Positions 24,852 through 37,511 of a DNA stretch of 64,000 bases are shown piece after piece. Each line of letters starts with the position of its first letter. The stretch's first letter is position 1. This DNA comes from Apoderus coryli. Its lineage: Eukaryota; Arthropoda; Insecta; Coleoptera; Attelabidae. The stretch spans positions 13,289,651 to 13,353,650 of the forward strand of contig OU452203.1 of assembly GCA_911728435.2 (NCBI GenBank), read 5' to 3'. The position numbers and the translations under genes were made by a program. Below the pieces are notes generated by a model. It made no database searches. It saw only the letters and a program-made list of their open reading frames with translations, and was not told the DNA's origin.

Positions 24852-25777
24852 TATATTATATATATACATATATACCATTTCGAAAAACTCATGTATTTTT
24901 GTATTTTTTTTTCTAATTTTTACATTTGTATAATCGAACGTATGGTTCGTTGATATTACATGATTTGTTAATGCCGCTTTATTTTTTTAATCGTATTTTT
25001 GGCTTTTGATACGATTTTCCAAATATGGCTACGTTTGACCGATACCTATATACTGAAGGGCACTCCATGCAGGGTATTTCGCAAATTATATGACTATTTT
25101 TATTTTTTGCTGTTTTTGATTTAAGATTCCAAACAATTTTTTTTTTGTAAATTATAGCCTTTGTGACACACTGTGATATTACATTTTCTGCAATAATTCG
25201 AAAGTTGATGAGAAAGTCTATCTATATTTATATATTTTACTATGGAGCTTCAGGCCCCGTTGCCCCCATGGTTAAAGCGCCCCTGTAAGGTTATACCGTT
25301 TCGGAACAGGGCGGGATACAACAGTGTGTGAGCCCAATAGAGAACCTTTCAACCTTGGGTCTATTGAGAGCTTTGCATCCATTTTAGTAGTAATCGAAGA
25401 ACACTATATTAAGGCTGATCCTTTTGTTGTTTTGAGAAGACATAAATTTATGTTTGGACTATTGAATAGTGGAGCCGATGTAATGTGTTTCACTAGCAAT
25501 TATTATATTATACTCCACCTCATTTAATGGATTACTACTTTTAGTTAGATTAAAACATCCTTAATTGAAAAATAAACTAAGTGTGTGTTTATTTTGAAAA
25601 AGTATAATATGTTTCTCTTTGATATTGAGCAAGCATCAAAAACTAAAAAGTTTATTTAAGTGAAAAACTTGCGTCCTATTTTTTTTTTCGAAAAAACTAT
25701 TTATTCGAAAAAACTGTTCCTAATGACCAATGAGAGCGATTCGAAAGGTTTTGAGTCATAGTAGTAGTATAGTAGTC

Positions 25778-26333
25778 TGTCTGGTGTACTGCAAGGAAGC
25801 ATTTTGGGCCCAATACTTTTTACGTTGTATAACTCCTCGGCTCCTAAAGTTTTGAAATATTGTGATTACCATTATTTGTATGATGACGATATGCAACTGT
25901 ACCACAGTATATTTATATTTACGATGACTACCTACTATTCATTTTCACCCTCAGAACATGGGATGGCGAGTGCCAATATTAACAGGGTTTTGGATTTAAA
26001 TAATATAAGGTAGAAACTTAGGGTTAGTATTGAGTTTAAGTTGCGTTTTAAGGAACTCATAATCTGTAAGCTTTGAATAGCGTATCGTACGCTCAGACAG
26101 AAACTCGAGCAATGCTATGTGAGCCACTAATATTCTCCCGCCTCAACCACTGTGACACTTGTCTTCATAGCATTGATATTAGGCGACCTCAAAAACTCCA
26201 GATCTCATGTCTCAGGTTTATTCATGATGTTAAGAGACGACAGAGAGTTTCTCATAAGTTAAAGGAAACTAATTATCTGAATATGTTTTATCGTCGTACG
26301 TATATGCGGTCTGCTTCTTATATAAGATTTTGA
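25778..26333 (+). pseudogene. Non-LTR retrotransposon reverse-transcriptase fragment
   Basis: One frame reads SGVLQGSILGPILFTLYNS, the reverse-transcriptase B motif, then YLYDDDMQLYHS where YADD is expected (A changed to D). After a frameshift another frame gives SRLNHCDTCLHSIDIRR and LQISCLRFIHDVKRR..SHKLKETNYLNM. This matches the region after the polymerase domain in jockey/CR1-type elements. Neither the endonuclease nor the N-terminus is present. It is a dead 5'-truncated copy. Confidence 0.8.
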
Positions 26334-27946
26334 AATATAAGGGCCAATAAGATAGTTTATTTTTTTCTTTTTTTGAAGGGAAATAGCTTTAGATGAATAA
26401 GCTGGTTAAACGAACAAAAAATTTTCATAATTTAACTGTATTAGGTCACTATTCACAAGAAAGGAATATTTAAACAGTCAAGGATTTCAAAATGTTATTA
26501 AATACTTTTAGAAATGGATTAAAAAAATATTTGCTGCACAGATAAATTATTTCTATTGTTATTATAGTTTATAGTTATTTATTATTTATTTATAGTTATT
26601 TTATTTTTGTGTGTTGTAATAATTGAAATGTTAAATGTTGTGTTATTTAGGTTATTAAATTTTTATTTATAAGGTAAATCAGGCTTTTGAATTATTATCA
26701 TTAAGCTAAATAGTTATGCCTCTTAGTAAAAGTAGTATAATTAGCAATTTTGTTATACGTGGACCCATCAGCACTGAAAACGTTAGTGAAAACAACGAGA
26801 TTTTTATTCCTAGAACCGTACTAAAAACATCCTCTGAAGGTGTTTTATTGTGCCATGTAGTCCGGTTGTAATGAGAAACAACTAATTTTGTGCCAAGGAA
26901 AGCTATACTTACTATTTAATTTTCATTTCGTTTGTCCGATAAGGTAATATCACATGATTCAAAGTAACGCAAAATATCTCAAGAATAGTGTGTCTAATAA
27001 GTCATGTCACTTGACTGCAGATTTGGACTCGTTTGGCTTAGTCATTGACATACAAATCGTTTTCAAAGACGCATGTATATCATTCACTTTCTCATATTCC
27101 ACAGGAATTTAAGTTTTACTAATGAGTTTGGAGAAAAACTGACTTAACTATGTTCTGACTAGAACAGACGGAACACTATCTATTCCCTTAATTATTATAT
27201 AACTTCACAGCATTGTAAATGATGGTCCTGTGAAACAACGCAGTGGTATATGCTGGAAGATGTAGTGAGTCGTCAGATCTGAGGCTACGCTGTCTCACCT
27301 GGTGCCTAGGTATCAGTTTCCTTATTAGGTATTCCGGTATTTTTTTAGCAATTAATCGATATACAAAAGATATGGTGGATATGGTGACCCGTATTCAAGG
27401 CGAAATACAAACTAGAAGCTTTCAACAATTTGCAGCAAACAGAATTTGAAGATATCCGACTCTGGGTCAAACCTCTTTAACACCAGGAAGGGGCATGGGA
27501 ATAGTTATTTGGAGGAAATTGGGGGACATGGGCAGACTAAAGAATGTGGGAACGCAATACTTAAGGATGATGATCTTTTGAATCGTATACAGTACACAAA
27601 CTATTATTCGAGTATATAGTTTGATGCTAATAAACAAATTGATGACTATTAGTAACATTTTTAGGAAATAAAAGTCTTCGGCTACAATTATCTGTCAATA
27701 AAGTATCTCCGAAGTTAGTATTCATCAGAATCCTGTATAAAAACGCCCCTTTATATTGATTATCGACATTGTAATCATTTGCGATTGCCAGATCGTCTTT
27801 GCAAAATTGTCAGGAGAATAAGAAATAAAATCATCATAAGCACGCATCGTATCAATCAAAGATACTTCATACTTTCTCGAAATTTTAGAAATCACCCAAG
27901 CGAAACATTAATAAACGTGGGAGGTCAGATCTGGAAAATATAATGT

Positions 27947-27980
27947 ATAATAATAATAATAATATATATATATATAATAC
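27947..27980 (+). repeat. Microsatellite (AAT)n followed by (AT)n
   Basis: Short ATA/TAA triplet run changing to AT dinucleotides. Another triplet run is at 9,246-9,280. Confidence 0.9.
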
Positions 27981-28008
27981 GTATTGGAATTTGTGTAAGA
28001 AAAATGTT

Positions 28009-28048
28009 CAGCCTGACGAAGTTACTAATTAGGGACGAAACGTCGTTG
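28009..28048 (+). ncRNA. Hammerhead-ribozyme-like motif
   Basis: CAGC, CTGACGA, a hairpin with GTT/GAC and CT/AG pairs, GAAAC, GTC, GTTG. The core fits CUGANGA...GAAAC, stem I CAGC/GTTG pairs with one wobble, and ACGT is a palindromic stem III. One unpaired A follows CTGACGA. The flanks look unlike the other copies, so this may be another subfamily. Confidence 0.5.
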
Positions 28049-28867
28049 TTATCATTTTAGTGTTTATTTATTGACGAAAATAAAGATGTGTTTTTATTTA
28101 AAAAAGTTATTTAAAGAAAAATTTTGTTTATAAGAACTGAACACCCCAAGAAAAAAGTAAACTGAAAAAAATTAGAATAATAAAAAAATAAATATAATAA
28201 TAATACAGGCCTTTATTGAGTATCCTTATAAAGTATAAAAAACAATAACAAAAACTAGTGATGGTGATTTTTTTTAATTTTTCCAAAAAGTTTATATCCC
28301 CCAAAGGGCGAGATTCACTGCTGACCACTACGTAGCCGCCTGTTCCGCTAACCCAGATTATCCTAGCCTAACTTAACGTAAGAACATTGGACAATCACAT
28401 GAGACAAATTTTAACTTAATCTAGAATATTAAATTATAACATACTTCCTCATTATACAACAATAATCAAGCACTCATCAAGTTAGAACGATCACACACTT
28501 CTTTGGGTATTGAATAAATATTTAAAGAACTTCTTTGAAGTGCCCAATACTTTTAGATTTCCGAATATCAATTGGCAAACCATTTACAATACGAGTGACG
28601 TTATACAAAAATGACATCTTAAACATTCTTTGGAATGAGTTGGTAGAGTCAGTGCACTGACTCTATGTTCCCTTAAATCTAATATTAATATTGTGCATAT
28701 CAGTGAGAAACTTGATTTTGGTGTACAAATATGGTGGCGTTTTGTTATGCAAAACGTTAAAATAGAGACAAGCATTGCGACCGATTTAGTATCATTTAGT
28801 AATAAGCAATGTTTTTCAGATATAAACTGTAACTTGGTAGGATGATTATTAATTACAATGAAACAAT

Positions 28868-29030
28868 TTCGTCGACTCCACTATTAATTTTTAAAAATCT
28901 TTATTCAAAGGGACAAGTTTCGGGGTCCCAGATCCATCATCAGCCTTGAAATATCGCAACTATGGTGGAGTTAAATCCGCATATAGGCAGATTACGCTCC
29001 ACTGCATCAAATGGATTATTTCTTTAAGAT
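28868..29030 (-). repeat. Member of the hammerhead-bearing repeat family
   Basis: The minus strand has the motif at 28,906-28,948 (CAAGG, CTGATGA, T, GGATC...CCC, GAAAC, TTGTC, CCTTTG; stem I of four to five pairs) followed by the tail GTGGAGTCGACG. On the plus strand GGATTATTTCTTTAAG lies at the far side, as in the 59.9-60.3 kb copy. Confidence 0.6.
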
Positions 29031-30239
29031 GATTATTAATGTATTCTACAGCTTCCAAATGTTCAGCAATAGTAAACAACATATAAATTTGTGTGTCATT
29101 TGCAAAAAAGTGCTGGTAACAATCTAAGTTTCCAAGTTGAGTTTTTGAAGACGAACACCTCTAGATAGAGAACTTCTAAAGCTAGTAGAGGTGATGTTTA
29201 TGGGAGGACTATGATCCCGGATGACAAAGAGCACATATTTTCCCTACAGGTGAGACATCAAGACATCAAAAACTGAGCTCAGAAAATTAAATCTAAATCA
29301 GTTTCAAGTATCCTATTATATCTAAGTAATACATATTGCAGAAGAAATGGTTATAGATTTGTTACGTAACAACCCAGTCCGGTACTGCGCTTGTGGCCGC
29401 AACCCGCTCACTCACCCACAAGATAAACTTGAATCAAAGACGAGGTTAGGTTCTCGAAAACGGGTTCACTGTGTCTGGCTGAATTTCTACAACATTTTAT
29501 TATGAGAATATAGTATAAACAGCCGAGTATAGCAAGAGACTATCATCAACATTTGTGAGTATATGTCTGGCCTGCGTATGTATATGTGTTGCATTGTCTA
29601 GAGAGATCGTACGTGTATATAAATTTTACGAAGGAGAGAGAAAGATGCAACGATCACAAGGTCACAGTGCCCAAATAGTAGAAAGTGATTCTGTACCTCT
29701 TTTTTTGTGGATACTTGGCCTTTAGAAGTTACATTTTTTATTGTCTCGGTTTTTAAACGATGGTTTCGGTATTTGACAATTTATATTATAACATATAAGT
29801 CTAAAGATGAATCATAACTTAATTTTACATTTTTTACGCGGAATAGAGAAATTAGGAACCTAGCTTCGGCTTTTTATTAACCCCGACTGTCTAGCACTAA
29901 TGTTTCAATTCCCTATCGAAGCTACCCATCCCTAAAGCAACTGCTGTATGTCGGACCACTTCAAAATCCCTCATTCACCTTGTTAAATATCATGTGCCAA
30001 ATACTCTGAATCTCAATTTACCTCAGTTTCTATGTGCGAAACTTCAGGAGAAAAAATATTTACTAGAGTTCTTAAGGCTTCGAAAACAATTAGAAGAAAA
30101 AGTTAGGAACAAATTGTATATCTAAGAAGGACACGAATAATAAGATTGTGTTAGGGAAAATGTTTATCAAAATATCGGTTTGAGCACTGTGTCAAATTAT
30201 TTGGAGGGGAAATTATCAGTTTATTCAAGCAGGTTAAGC

Positions 30240-30655
30240 AGGTTGTCTGGATTGACAAGAAAAATTTTGATTTATTTTGCTGCCGAACAAGGGACGTTCT
30301 CGAGTTGGAGCAAGCGCTACTCAACAACTACCAGCTGCAAGAGGTCGCAAAGTACATTTAATTTTCAGCTGCTGGTGATGTATGGAACAGGGGATCTTTT
30401 ACATCTGCTTCCGCAAAAGCTTGGGATGAAAGTTTAATTAGGCGATAGCAGTATATGGAAAGCAACTGGAGGATTTCGTGGTGGTGTGCGACAACGCGCC
30501 ATGTCATTCCAATCTGGAACCTTCGTTTGCGATTGGTTCCTTATTCGCCGATGTTGAATCGCATTGAGAACATAATATGGTCCAAAATTAAACGTGGAGT
30601 TAAGAATCAGCTGAGAATTCCGGAGGTGGTAGGGTTCATGGAAGACTAACATACT
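30240..30655 (+). pseudogene. IS630/Tc1-like DDE transposase fragment, frameshifted
   Basis: Three pieces in different frames are collinear with a DDE transposase: NKGRSRVGASATQQLPAARG with VHLIFS following; then VVVCDNAPCHSNLEP carrying the second catalytic Asp; then LVPYSPMLNRIENIIWSKIK carrying the third acidic residue in its usual PYSPxLNPIEN context. Frameshifts and stops separate them. The family is the IS630-Tc1-mariner superfamily; I cannot assign the subgroup. Confidence 0.75.
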
Positions 30656-32119
30656 TGGAGGGAACAATAATTGACCAAATGAAGAACACCCTATTAGGTA
30701 TATTAAAACAAAGCTAGCATTCGTCGTCTCCACAAGTTTATTTATTCAACATTAGTTCAATTGAAACATGTTTAGAAAGTTGAAAGTTTCATTATCAGTC
30801 ACATTATGAATTGAAATATGACAAAAATTTGCTTCATTACTTCTGAGAGATGGATGTAGATTTCCAAGGTTCGCTGTCAGGATTTGTTTTCATAATATGA
30901 CCGTAATCTTTTAATTAAATTTACCTCACACTATTAAATATCTGAACATGTGTAAAACCATAAATGTCGTCGACAATCTTATTTCAAAATTGCGAAAATT
31001 GGAAAATAAGCTCATGGAAATTTGTAAAGGAAAAAAGGCGTATGGGATGGTTTATTTATAGCTAGAATTACAATTCAAAGTAGAAGACTTTTTATTTAAG
31101 AACAAGAAAACGAAAATGAAAAATTCCAAAGCTTTAATAGAATGTTAGCTAAAATATAGCGCGTCAAATTTCTCAAAGTCTGCTTCTGATAACGTTATGA
31201 ACTTGTATAGAATACCTACACTCATACAAAATTGTCACCAATAAAGTTTCTCTAAGCCTTGCCTTAGGAGAAGGAAAATAATATTTAAATACATACTTTA
31301 CTTAGAGTACATATTATTAAACCTCTTCAAAAATGCTTCTAATTTAATTTTCAATGTCTAAAATACAAATTTAAATAGTCCAATTCAATTTGTCACAATT
31401 AAAGCATTAGGAAGTCTTCGGGTACTACTAGGGAGAGAAGCGAGTAGGTATGTTGGTAAACTTTGTATTTAGTAAAAAAAAAAGAAAAGGAAGTTTTTAG
31501 GTTAATAGTCAGTCGTTGGATATGGCCTTACAATTCTTTAGGTTTGTTGCTAGGTAGTAACTGTATGAGACTGTGTAAAATTTCTTCGCAAAATTCAGCA
31601 TTTCAAAATTGACATCACCTTAGAGATCTTAGGAAAATTAGAGGAAGGAGAAAACGATGGGTGATACTAAAAATGTATCCAATTTAATTTTCAAAATATC
31701 AAATAGGTACATCAAAAGGTTATTTTATGAAACAATTTAGTTAAAATTAATTCGAATGATTTTTATGTTACGTTACTTAAATCCAACATTTCGTTATTCA
31801 AAGTATAAAGAATCTTTAAGTTTGGTACTGGTCGCTGGAAGAATTTGTGTAAAATTTCATAGTTATTCACCAAATGAGCTTTAATATGCTGCTACAATTA
31901 ATTACATTTGAGACTTTTTATCTATCTGCTATCGCACATTGTAGACTCTAGTGGGGTTCTTTAGCACCTCCTCACTTCGATCTAAAGGGATCTATCATGA
32001 ATGACTCTAGCGATTGCCCAGTTGCCTCAGACTTTTTCACTGGGGGCCAATTCCCTTACTTCGTTAGTTCGTTGCAGAGCAATCACAGTCGCCACAAACG
32101 CGATTGAACACCGACCATG

Positions 32120-32990
32120 AAGTACACAGGACTCTTCTAGTGAACGTTTGGTTTAGCTAGTTAGTAGCCGAACGTCGGGCTGCAAAACGGGGAACTAGAA
32201 ATCTCAGACAGCTCAGCAGAAACGGGCAATATATATTGTTATGAAGTAATTTATAGAGAAATGCCACCGCATCAATCTCTATTCTTCTGGCCAAATCTTG
32301 CATTTCAAAATATAGGAGTAATCCATCATGATCACACTCCCTCGTAGGATGAACCTCGTCCTCTCGATAGGCCAAATATTTAATGAAACGCCTCTGGTCA
32401 GCGTCACGAATATGACACTCACAAATTCTGTCAATAGGCAGACTCACCATACAGGGAGTATTCATGAATCAGTGGACTTTTCAACCGAGTGAAAGAAACA
32501 ATGTTACATTTTGACACGTTCAAGGAGAGTCTGATATTGAGGAAGAGGAAAGAACATCCATACTGCGCTGTAGCGCGTAACAATCATTTAACGAACTGAC
32601 CAGTTGAAAAATCTTAAGTTCATCCGCATATGCAAGTCTCCTACAACTCTATAAGATCATTGCAAAATAAATTAAACATCAGAGGTCCTAGGTTTGATCC
32701 CTGAGGCACTCCATAGGTCAAGGGGTAAGCAAAGAATATAAAACCCTTATACTCTACAAATTGCATTCTACCCAACAGGTAAGATCGAAACAATAGTAAA
32801 GGCTGATTATATAGAAACCAAAACTCTCCAACTTAGCCAACAGCAAAACATGATCGATCCGATCAATCGCTTTGCTAAAGTCGGTGTAACGAAGATCAAT
32901 CTGCTGAAGACGATCCGACGCTGAGCAAATATGGAACAGGAACGCCCAGTGATGAAATCATCAAGGATAAAGGATTACTTTAGTTTATTG
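32120..32990 (-). pseudogene. Non-LTR retrotransposon (jockey-like) reverse-transcriptase pseudogene
   Basis: Reading the minus strand from about 32,960 downward, the pieces are YTDFSKAIDRIDH (RT motif A), GVPQGSNLGPL (motif B, about 32,690-32,720) and AYADELKIF (motif C, catalytic YADD changed to YADE). Next come LSLNVSKCNIVSF and the open stretch 32,157-32,465 with RRIEIDAVAFLYKLLHNN and VPRFAARRS, typical of the C-terminus of jockey-type elements. Several frameshifts and stops interrupt it. The mutated catalytic Asp and the broken frame show it is dead. It lies in the inferred intron 1, on the same strand as the zinc-finger gene. Confidence 0.85.
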
Positions 32991-32999
32991 TCAAAAAAG

Positions 33000-33819
33000 C
33001 GGTAGTTTGCTACTAATAACTGTATAAGAGTGTGTTAGAATTAGGAATTAGAAGATACAGAAAGTGCAGGGAGATACTATAGGTGTATATTTAAAGATCT
33101 GTTGCTAAAATGAAAAGTGTCTCTGATGTAAATGTCACTATCTAAAATAAAATAGAGGATACATCAAACTTTTATTTTATTATATGTCTGCCACTGGTAA
33201 CAATGAAATTTTTGTTAAATTTCATCGGTAATCTCATTAGTTTTTCAGAGATATAACGAAGTACCATACTGGCTTTTATTTGCCAATTCTATTCAGTAAT
33301 AAGACAAATTATATAAATTGATCACACTTTTAGGGATAATCATCATCTAACTTTTTTCCATTTTACTAGGTACACACTGATGGCTGGCTGGGTTGCTTTT
33401 TATATTTCACAGAATTTATTGATTCTTTTGTAGTTTGGGCAGACACCGCGAATGCGCTATAATAAGCTGCACACTGCAATTTTCAATTTTTATGGTTGGC
33501 AAAGAGCATACTATTGTATGGTAGGTATATAATATAATATATGTATACGATTTTTAAATAGCCGATCGACATCCATTTTAGGGAATATATGATATACGTA
33601 ATTGGAGTTACGTAAAATTATTATTATTTTACAAACAAGTTTAGCATGCGAAAATTTCGAGTGAAATGGTGCCTAAAACTGAATTAATTTTTTTATCAGA
33701 TCTTGAGGGCACAACGCCTACTAAAGAACAACATTTGCACGTTTAAATGCAATTTTTCATAGACTACTTGACTTTGGAGTAAAAACTCAAGAAGGAAAAT
33801 GTAGACTACTGTAGCAGTA
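33000..33819. other. AT-rich intronic DNA, nothing recognised
   Basis: No open frame or repeat of note. Confidence 0.5.
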
Positions 33820-34265
33820 GAAAATTTTGACATGCAATTGGCTTACATCGTACCGGTCACAGAACCTTCATCTACATTTCTTTTATTTTATTTATAAAAG
33901 ACAGATACAGGTGTTATCCCAATTACACTGCTTTGTTTAATTTAACTTAACTTAACTTAACTTAAGCTCTACCTAACTTTAACTAGACTAAAAACTAACT
34001 TAAACATTAAACTTAAACAACATTAACATTAACTCAGTGTAGTTCTCATGGAACTTATCATGTGACACATGTTTTTCAAGGCTCGTCTATCGTCAAATAT
34101 CTGAGCCAGGACGTTACAGCCAGAAGCTGCTGTAACGTTACAGAATTACATGTCAAAATATTCTGTAAGCCAATTGCATGTCAAAATCAGAACATTTTGA
34201 CATGCTATTGGCTTACATTCAAGGCTCTTCTATCGTCAAATATCTGAGTCAGGACGTTACAGCCC
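33820..34265. repeat. Nested direct and inverted repeats
   Basis: A 45-bp segment starting CAAGGCTCGTCTATCGTCAA (34,079-34,123) is repeated with two changes at 34,220-34,264. Between them is a palindrome (34,164-34,217) with 24-bp arms containing TGTAAGCCAATTGCATGTCA. A third piece of that arm is at 33,827-33,848. Confidence 0.8.
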
Positions 34266-36554
34266 CTTTTGAGCTCTGTATCGTTTCCAAACTTACTTCT
34301 ACTTAAAAATTCCTTCAGTTTGGGGAAGGAATTGAAGCTGGAAAACCAGCACTCTTAATATTGACATTATTTCCTCAACCTCGAGTTTGCACTAATGCTC
34401 AATGGCAAAACATGTTTGCCAATAAATTATGATTTTGATTGTATTCTACGTATGGTGTGTCTGCTAATTGATTAAACCGAGCGTTTCCAGGTATTAAAAT
34501 GGTTTGGTTAATGCCAAAAAAACCGTGGCGTTACCGTTCTCGTGTTGAAATTCAGTTTTTTCTTGGAGTGGTGATGCCAATCGTCGGTATAAGTAGTAGG
34601 TACAAACCGGCTAGATACGCCACTGACCACCATACGATACTAATATTTATTAGACATCGATATACAATTAAAGTTTTCAGCTTTAAATAAAAATATGCAG
34701 GGTTTCCTATGCGAGAAAATGAATAGTGTTTAAATTAGGTAGAAATTCTACACATATTAAATTCAGGACACACTGCATAATACAAAGAAACATCATTAGC
34801 TGCATCTCTTTGCCTCGTAAATTGCCTACTGAACTATCCATCCTATAAATTAATAATGTACGATATGTTATGATCATTTTTTTTTTGAGAAACGCATTGT
34901 TATATAATTATTTAAAACTAAAAAAAACTATTTAAAACAGGTATAGGGAATATTAATTCAAAGTTTATTTATTTTTTAAGTGCCACAATTTTTTGGCACA
35001 CTATGTATAATAGGCACTATTTCCACAATAATGTAGGTAGATATTTGCGCGTTGAAAAAATACTTAAAAAATCTATCATAGTCAATAGTCGTGATTTACC
35101 CTGTATTTATTTTCTTAATTATGATGAAGTGTCTGCAAAAAACTCAAGTTGTCACCATAACTTTCATATTATCAGTTCAGACATTCAGTTCCCATCGAAC
35201 ACACATTTTTTGTAGCTTTCTGAAAATACGTGGCACTCACAGTGACACATCTGGTTTCCCAAAGTTTCTCTTCCATTTTTATCTTGAACTTCATCGTAAC
35301 AGTTCTTTATCGTGCAAATTGATTCATCATTAATTAAATAATATTTTCCTGGATCGTGCTGAAGACAAATTCATTGCACTATAGCTACCACCATGCTTTA
35401 TTTGCATATAAATTCCGAAGATCGGGTGAGGATTTTGTGTCTTCACCACCACTTTTATACAAAGTATTTTAAAAAAAGATTTTTATCGACCTGTAAAAAT
35501 TTATACGATGCTTTCGAAACCCCATATTCTCGGACATTCTGTACCTATAATCTGATGCACAGCTCAACAATCCCTACTTAAAGGATTTGAGGTGAAAATA
35601 GAGGGTTTATAGCAAGGCCCTCTTCCCGATCTGCTTTATGATTGACCGAATTTCGTGAAGCTTTGTTCTTTGCATTTCATTAACAAGTTTCTTTACCCTC
35701 GTCAGTTTTACCCTAATATTCTAATGTTGCACTTTCACTTTTTTCACACACATATTACACAGAAGAGTTTCCCTTTTCATATCATCGTAATAATCGCATT
35801 TTCACCATGAATAACATATTTTCCTGTGACCCGTACCACGATAATATGCCTATACATAAAACGTCCTGTTAACGCATTTTAGACGCATCCTTTACCGTCT
35901 AGACGCCTCATGCGTCGTATTATATACATACATAAAATGGGGTAAATGGCCTTTCGTGATGCCAGTCACCAGGCACACCACCCTTTGTAGTTATTAATAA
36001 CATTTTGAGACAGTATTTACCGGAATGTAGGGGCTAGCTAATTGAGGATTATGGATAAAGGGATTATATGATATTTCAGAATATGTCGGGCATCTTTTGA
36101 TTAGAAAAGTTTTAATGCTTTTTATCTCTTGACACTTTTGTTATTTTATATCCCAATGATAATATCTCAAAATGGTTAGTTGAACAATTGAAAAAATCAT
36201 CCAAACGTATAGAATCTTCATTATTGATATCAATTCATCCGAGTCCCAATGAAATTCTAGTTTCAGCACCTGTCAAAAAAGACAAAAAGTGTCACTTTAG
36301 TTCCCCACAATTTTTTCCATGCGGAGTGTGGTTTAGATATGTGGACGGATTCCTAAAGTGTCTAAAATTTCGCCACACCTTATTTTTTGTATGAAGATTA
36401 AATTGTGCCATGTATTTGTTAGGTTTTAGGAATAGAGTTGGTCAGTAGTTATCAGATTTTGGATGTCGATTGGTAGGTCGAAATTTTAAAGCCATCGACA
36501 ACGTCCGACATGAATGCATTGCTAGCAGTCAGCCACGTATTCTAAATTAACTCA

Positions 36555-37511
36555 CACGAGGGTTGCCTTTTATATTTCGGGATTAGAGAACAAAAACAAA
36601 TATTAATGATCCAAAATCACTTTATTGTCTATCAAAATATTCCCCATGAAGATCTCTACACTTTTGCATGCGTTTGAACCAATTGTCGAAGCACTTATGC
36701 CACCCTGGGGTATCTCCAAAACATGCATTCTGAATGCAGCAACCGCTTTTTCAGGTGTCGAAAAACGTTCACCTCTCAGTTTGTTTTTTACGTACGTGAA
36801 TAAAAAGAAGTCATTCTGTACCAAGGCAGGACAATACGGCGGATGACCTGTCAAATTGATGTTTAAGGTGCTCAAAAATGCAGTTGTTTGAGCCGATGTG
36901 TTAGAGCTCGCATTGTCGTGGTGAAGAGTGATCCGTCTTCGGCGGTTGGTTTTCCTGATTTCTCGGAAGACAACTGGCAAACAAATGGTTGTGTACCACT
37001 CAGAATTGACTGTTCTGCGTTGTTCTAGTGGCACGGTTGCGACATGTCCAGTTTTTCTGGCGACCATTTGTTTGGAAGTGCTTCGTGCGCGAACAACTTT
37101 CGTTGGATTTGGCTCATCTTGAAACATCCATACAGTCGACTGCTGTTTACTTTCGGGCTTATACGCGTAAATTCACGATTCATCACCTGTCACGATGTCA
37201 TAGACGTGTTTCGAAGCATCGCGATCGTATTTTGTGAGCATTTCTTTCGACCAATCGACACGAGCCTTTTTTTGAGCGATTGACAAATTGTATGTAAAAA
37301 CTAATCGCACGAAAATGTTCACGATTTAATTCCATTTTTGGGCCGAGATGAATCTTTTAAGTTACTGTAAACAACACAAATAGCGCTCGTATGTCAAAAC
37401 GTCCTGAGTACGTATAACCTCAAAAATGTCCAACTTTACGATAGAGCTGTCAGTTGCCAGCTTGCAATACCAGGGTTGCCAAATCCCGAAATATAAAAGG
37501 CAACTCTCGTA
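36555..37511 (-). mobile_element. Internally deleted mariner (DD34D) element with ~28-bp inverted repeats
   Basis: The ends ACGAGGGTTGCC... (left) and ...GGCAACTCTCGT (right) form inverted repeats that include ATATTTCGGGATT. The element is about 957 bp against roughly 1.3 kb for a full mariner. It carries a broken transposase on the minus strand. Confidence 0.88.
36603..37335 (-). pseudogene. mariner transposase pseudogene (SETMAR/Mos-type, DD34D)
   Basis: Translation starts at the ATG at 37,333-37,335 with MELNREHFRAI, then jumps by an internal deletion of about 100 codons to AQKKARVDWSKEM. The first catalytic region reads TGDES followed by TGA (37,173-37,175) where Trp is expected. The second Asp is in LHHDNASS. 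The third is kept 34 residues later in QNDFF, although SPDLAP has decayed to CPALVQ. Near 36,710 a frameshift separates the body from the natural C-terminus (KCFDNWFKRMQKC, in another frame). Deletion, stop and frameshift make it non-functional; it is a copy of a common insect mariner. Confidence 0.9.

Noticed and set aside
25255..25320. tRNA-like string with ATGGTTAAAGCGC and GTTTCGGAAC
   Set aside because: Arms do not fold into a cloverleaf and there is no proper B box.
33940..33975. (TTAAC)n run, possible telomere-like repeat
   Set aside because: Not the insect TTAGG unit and only five copies.
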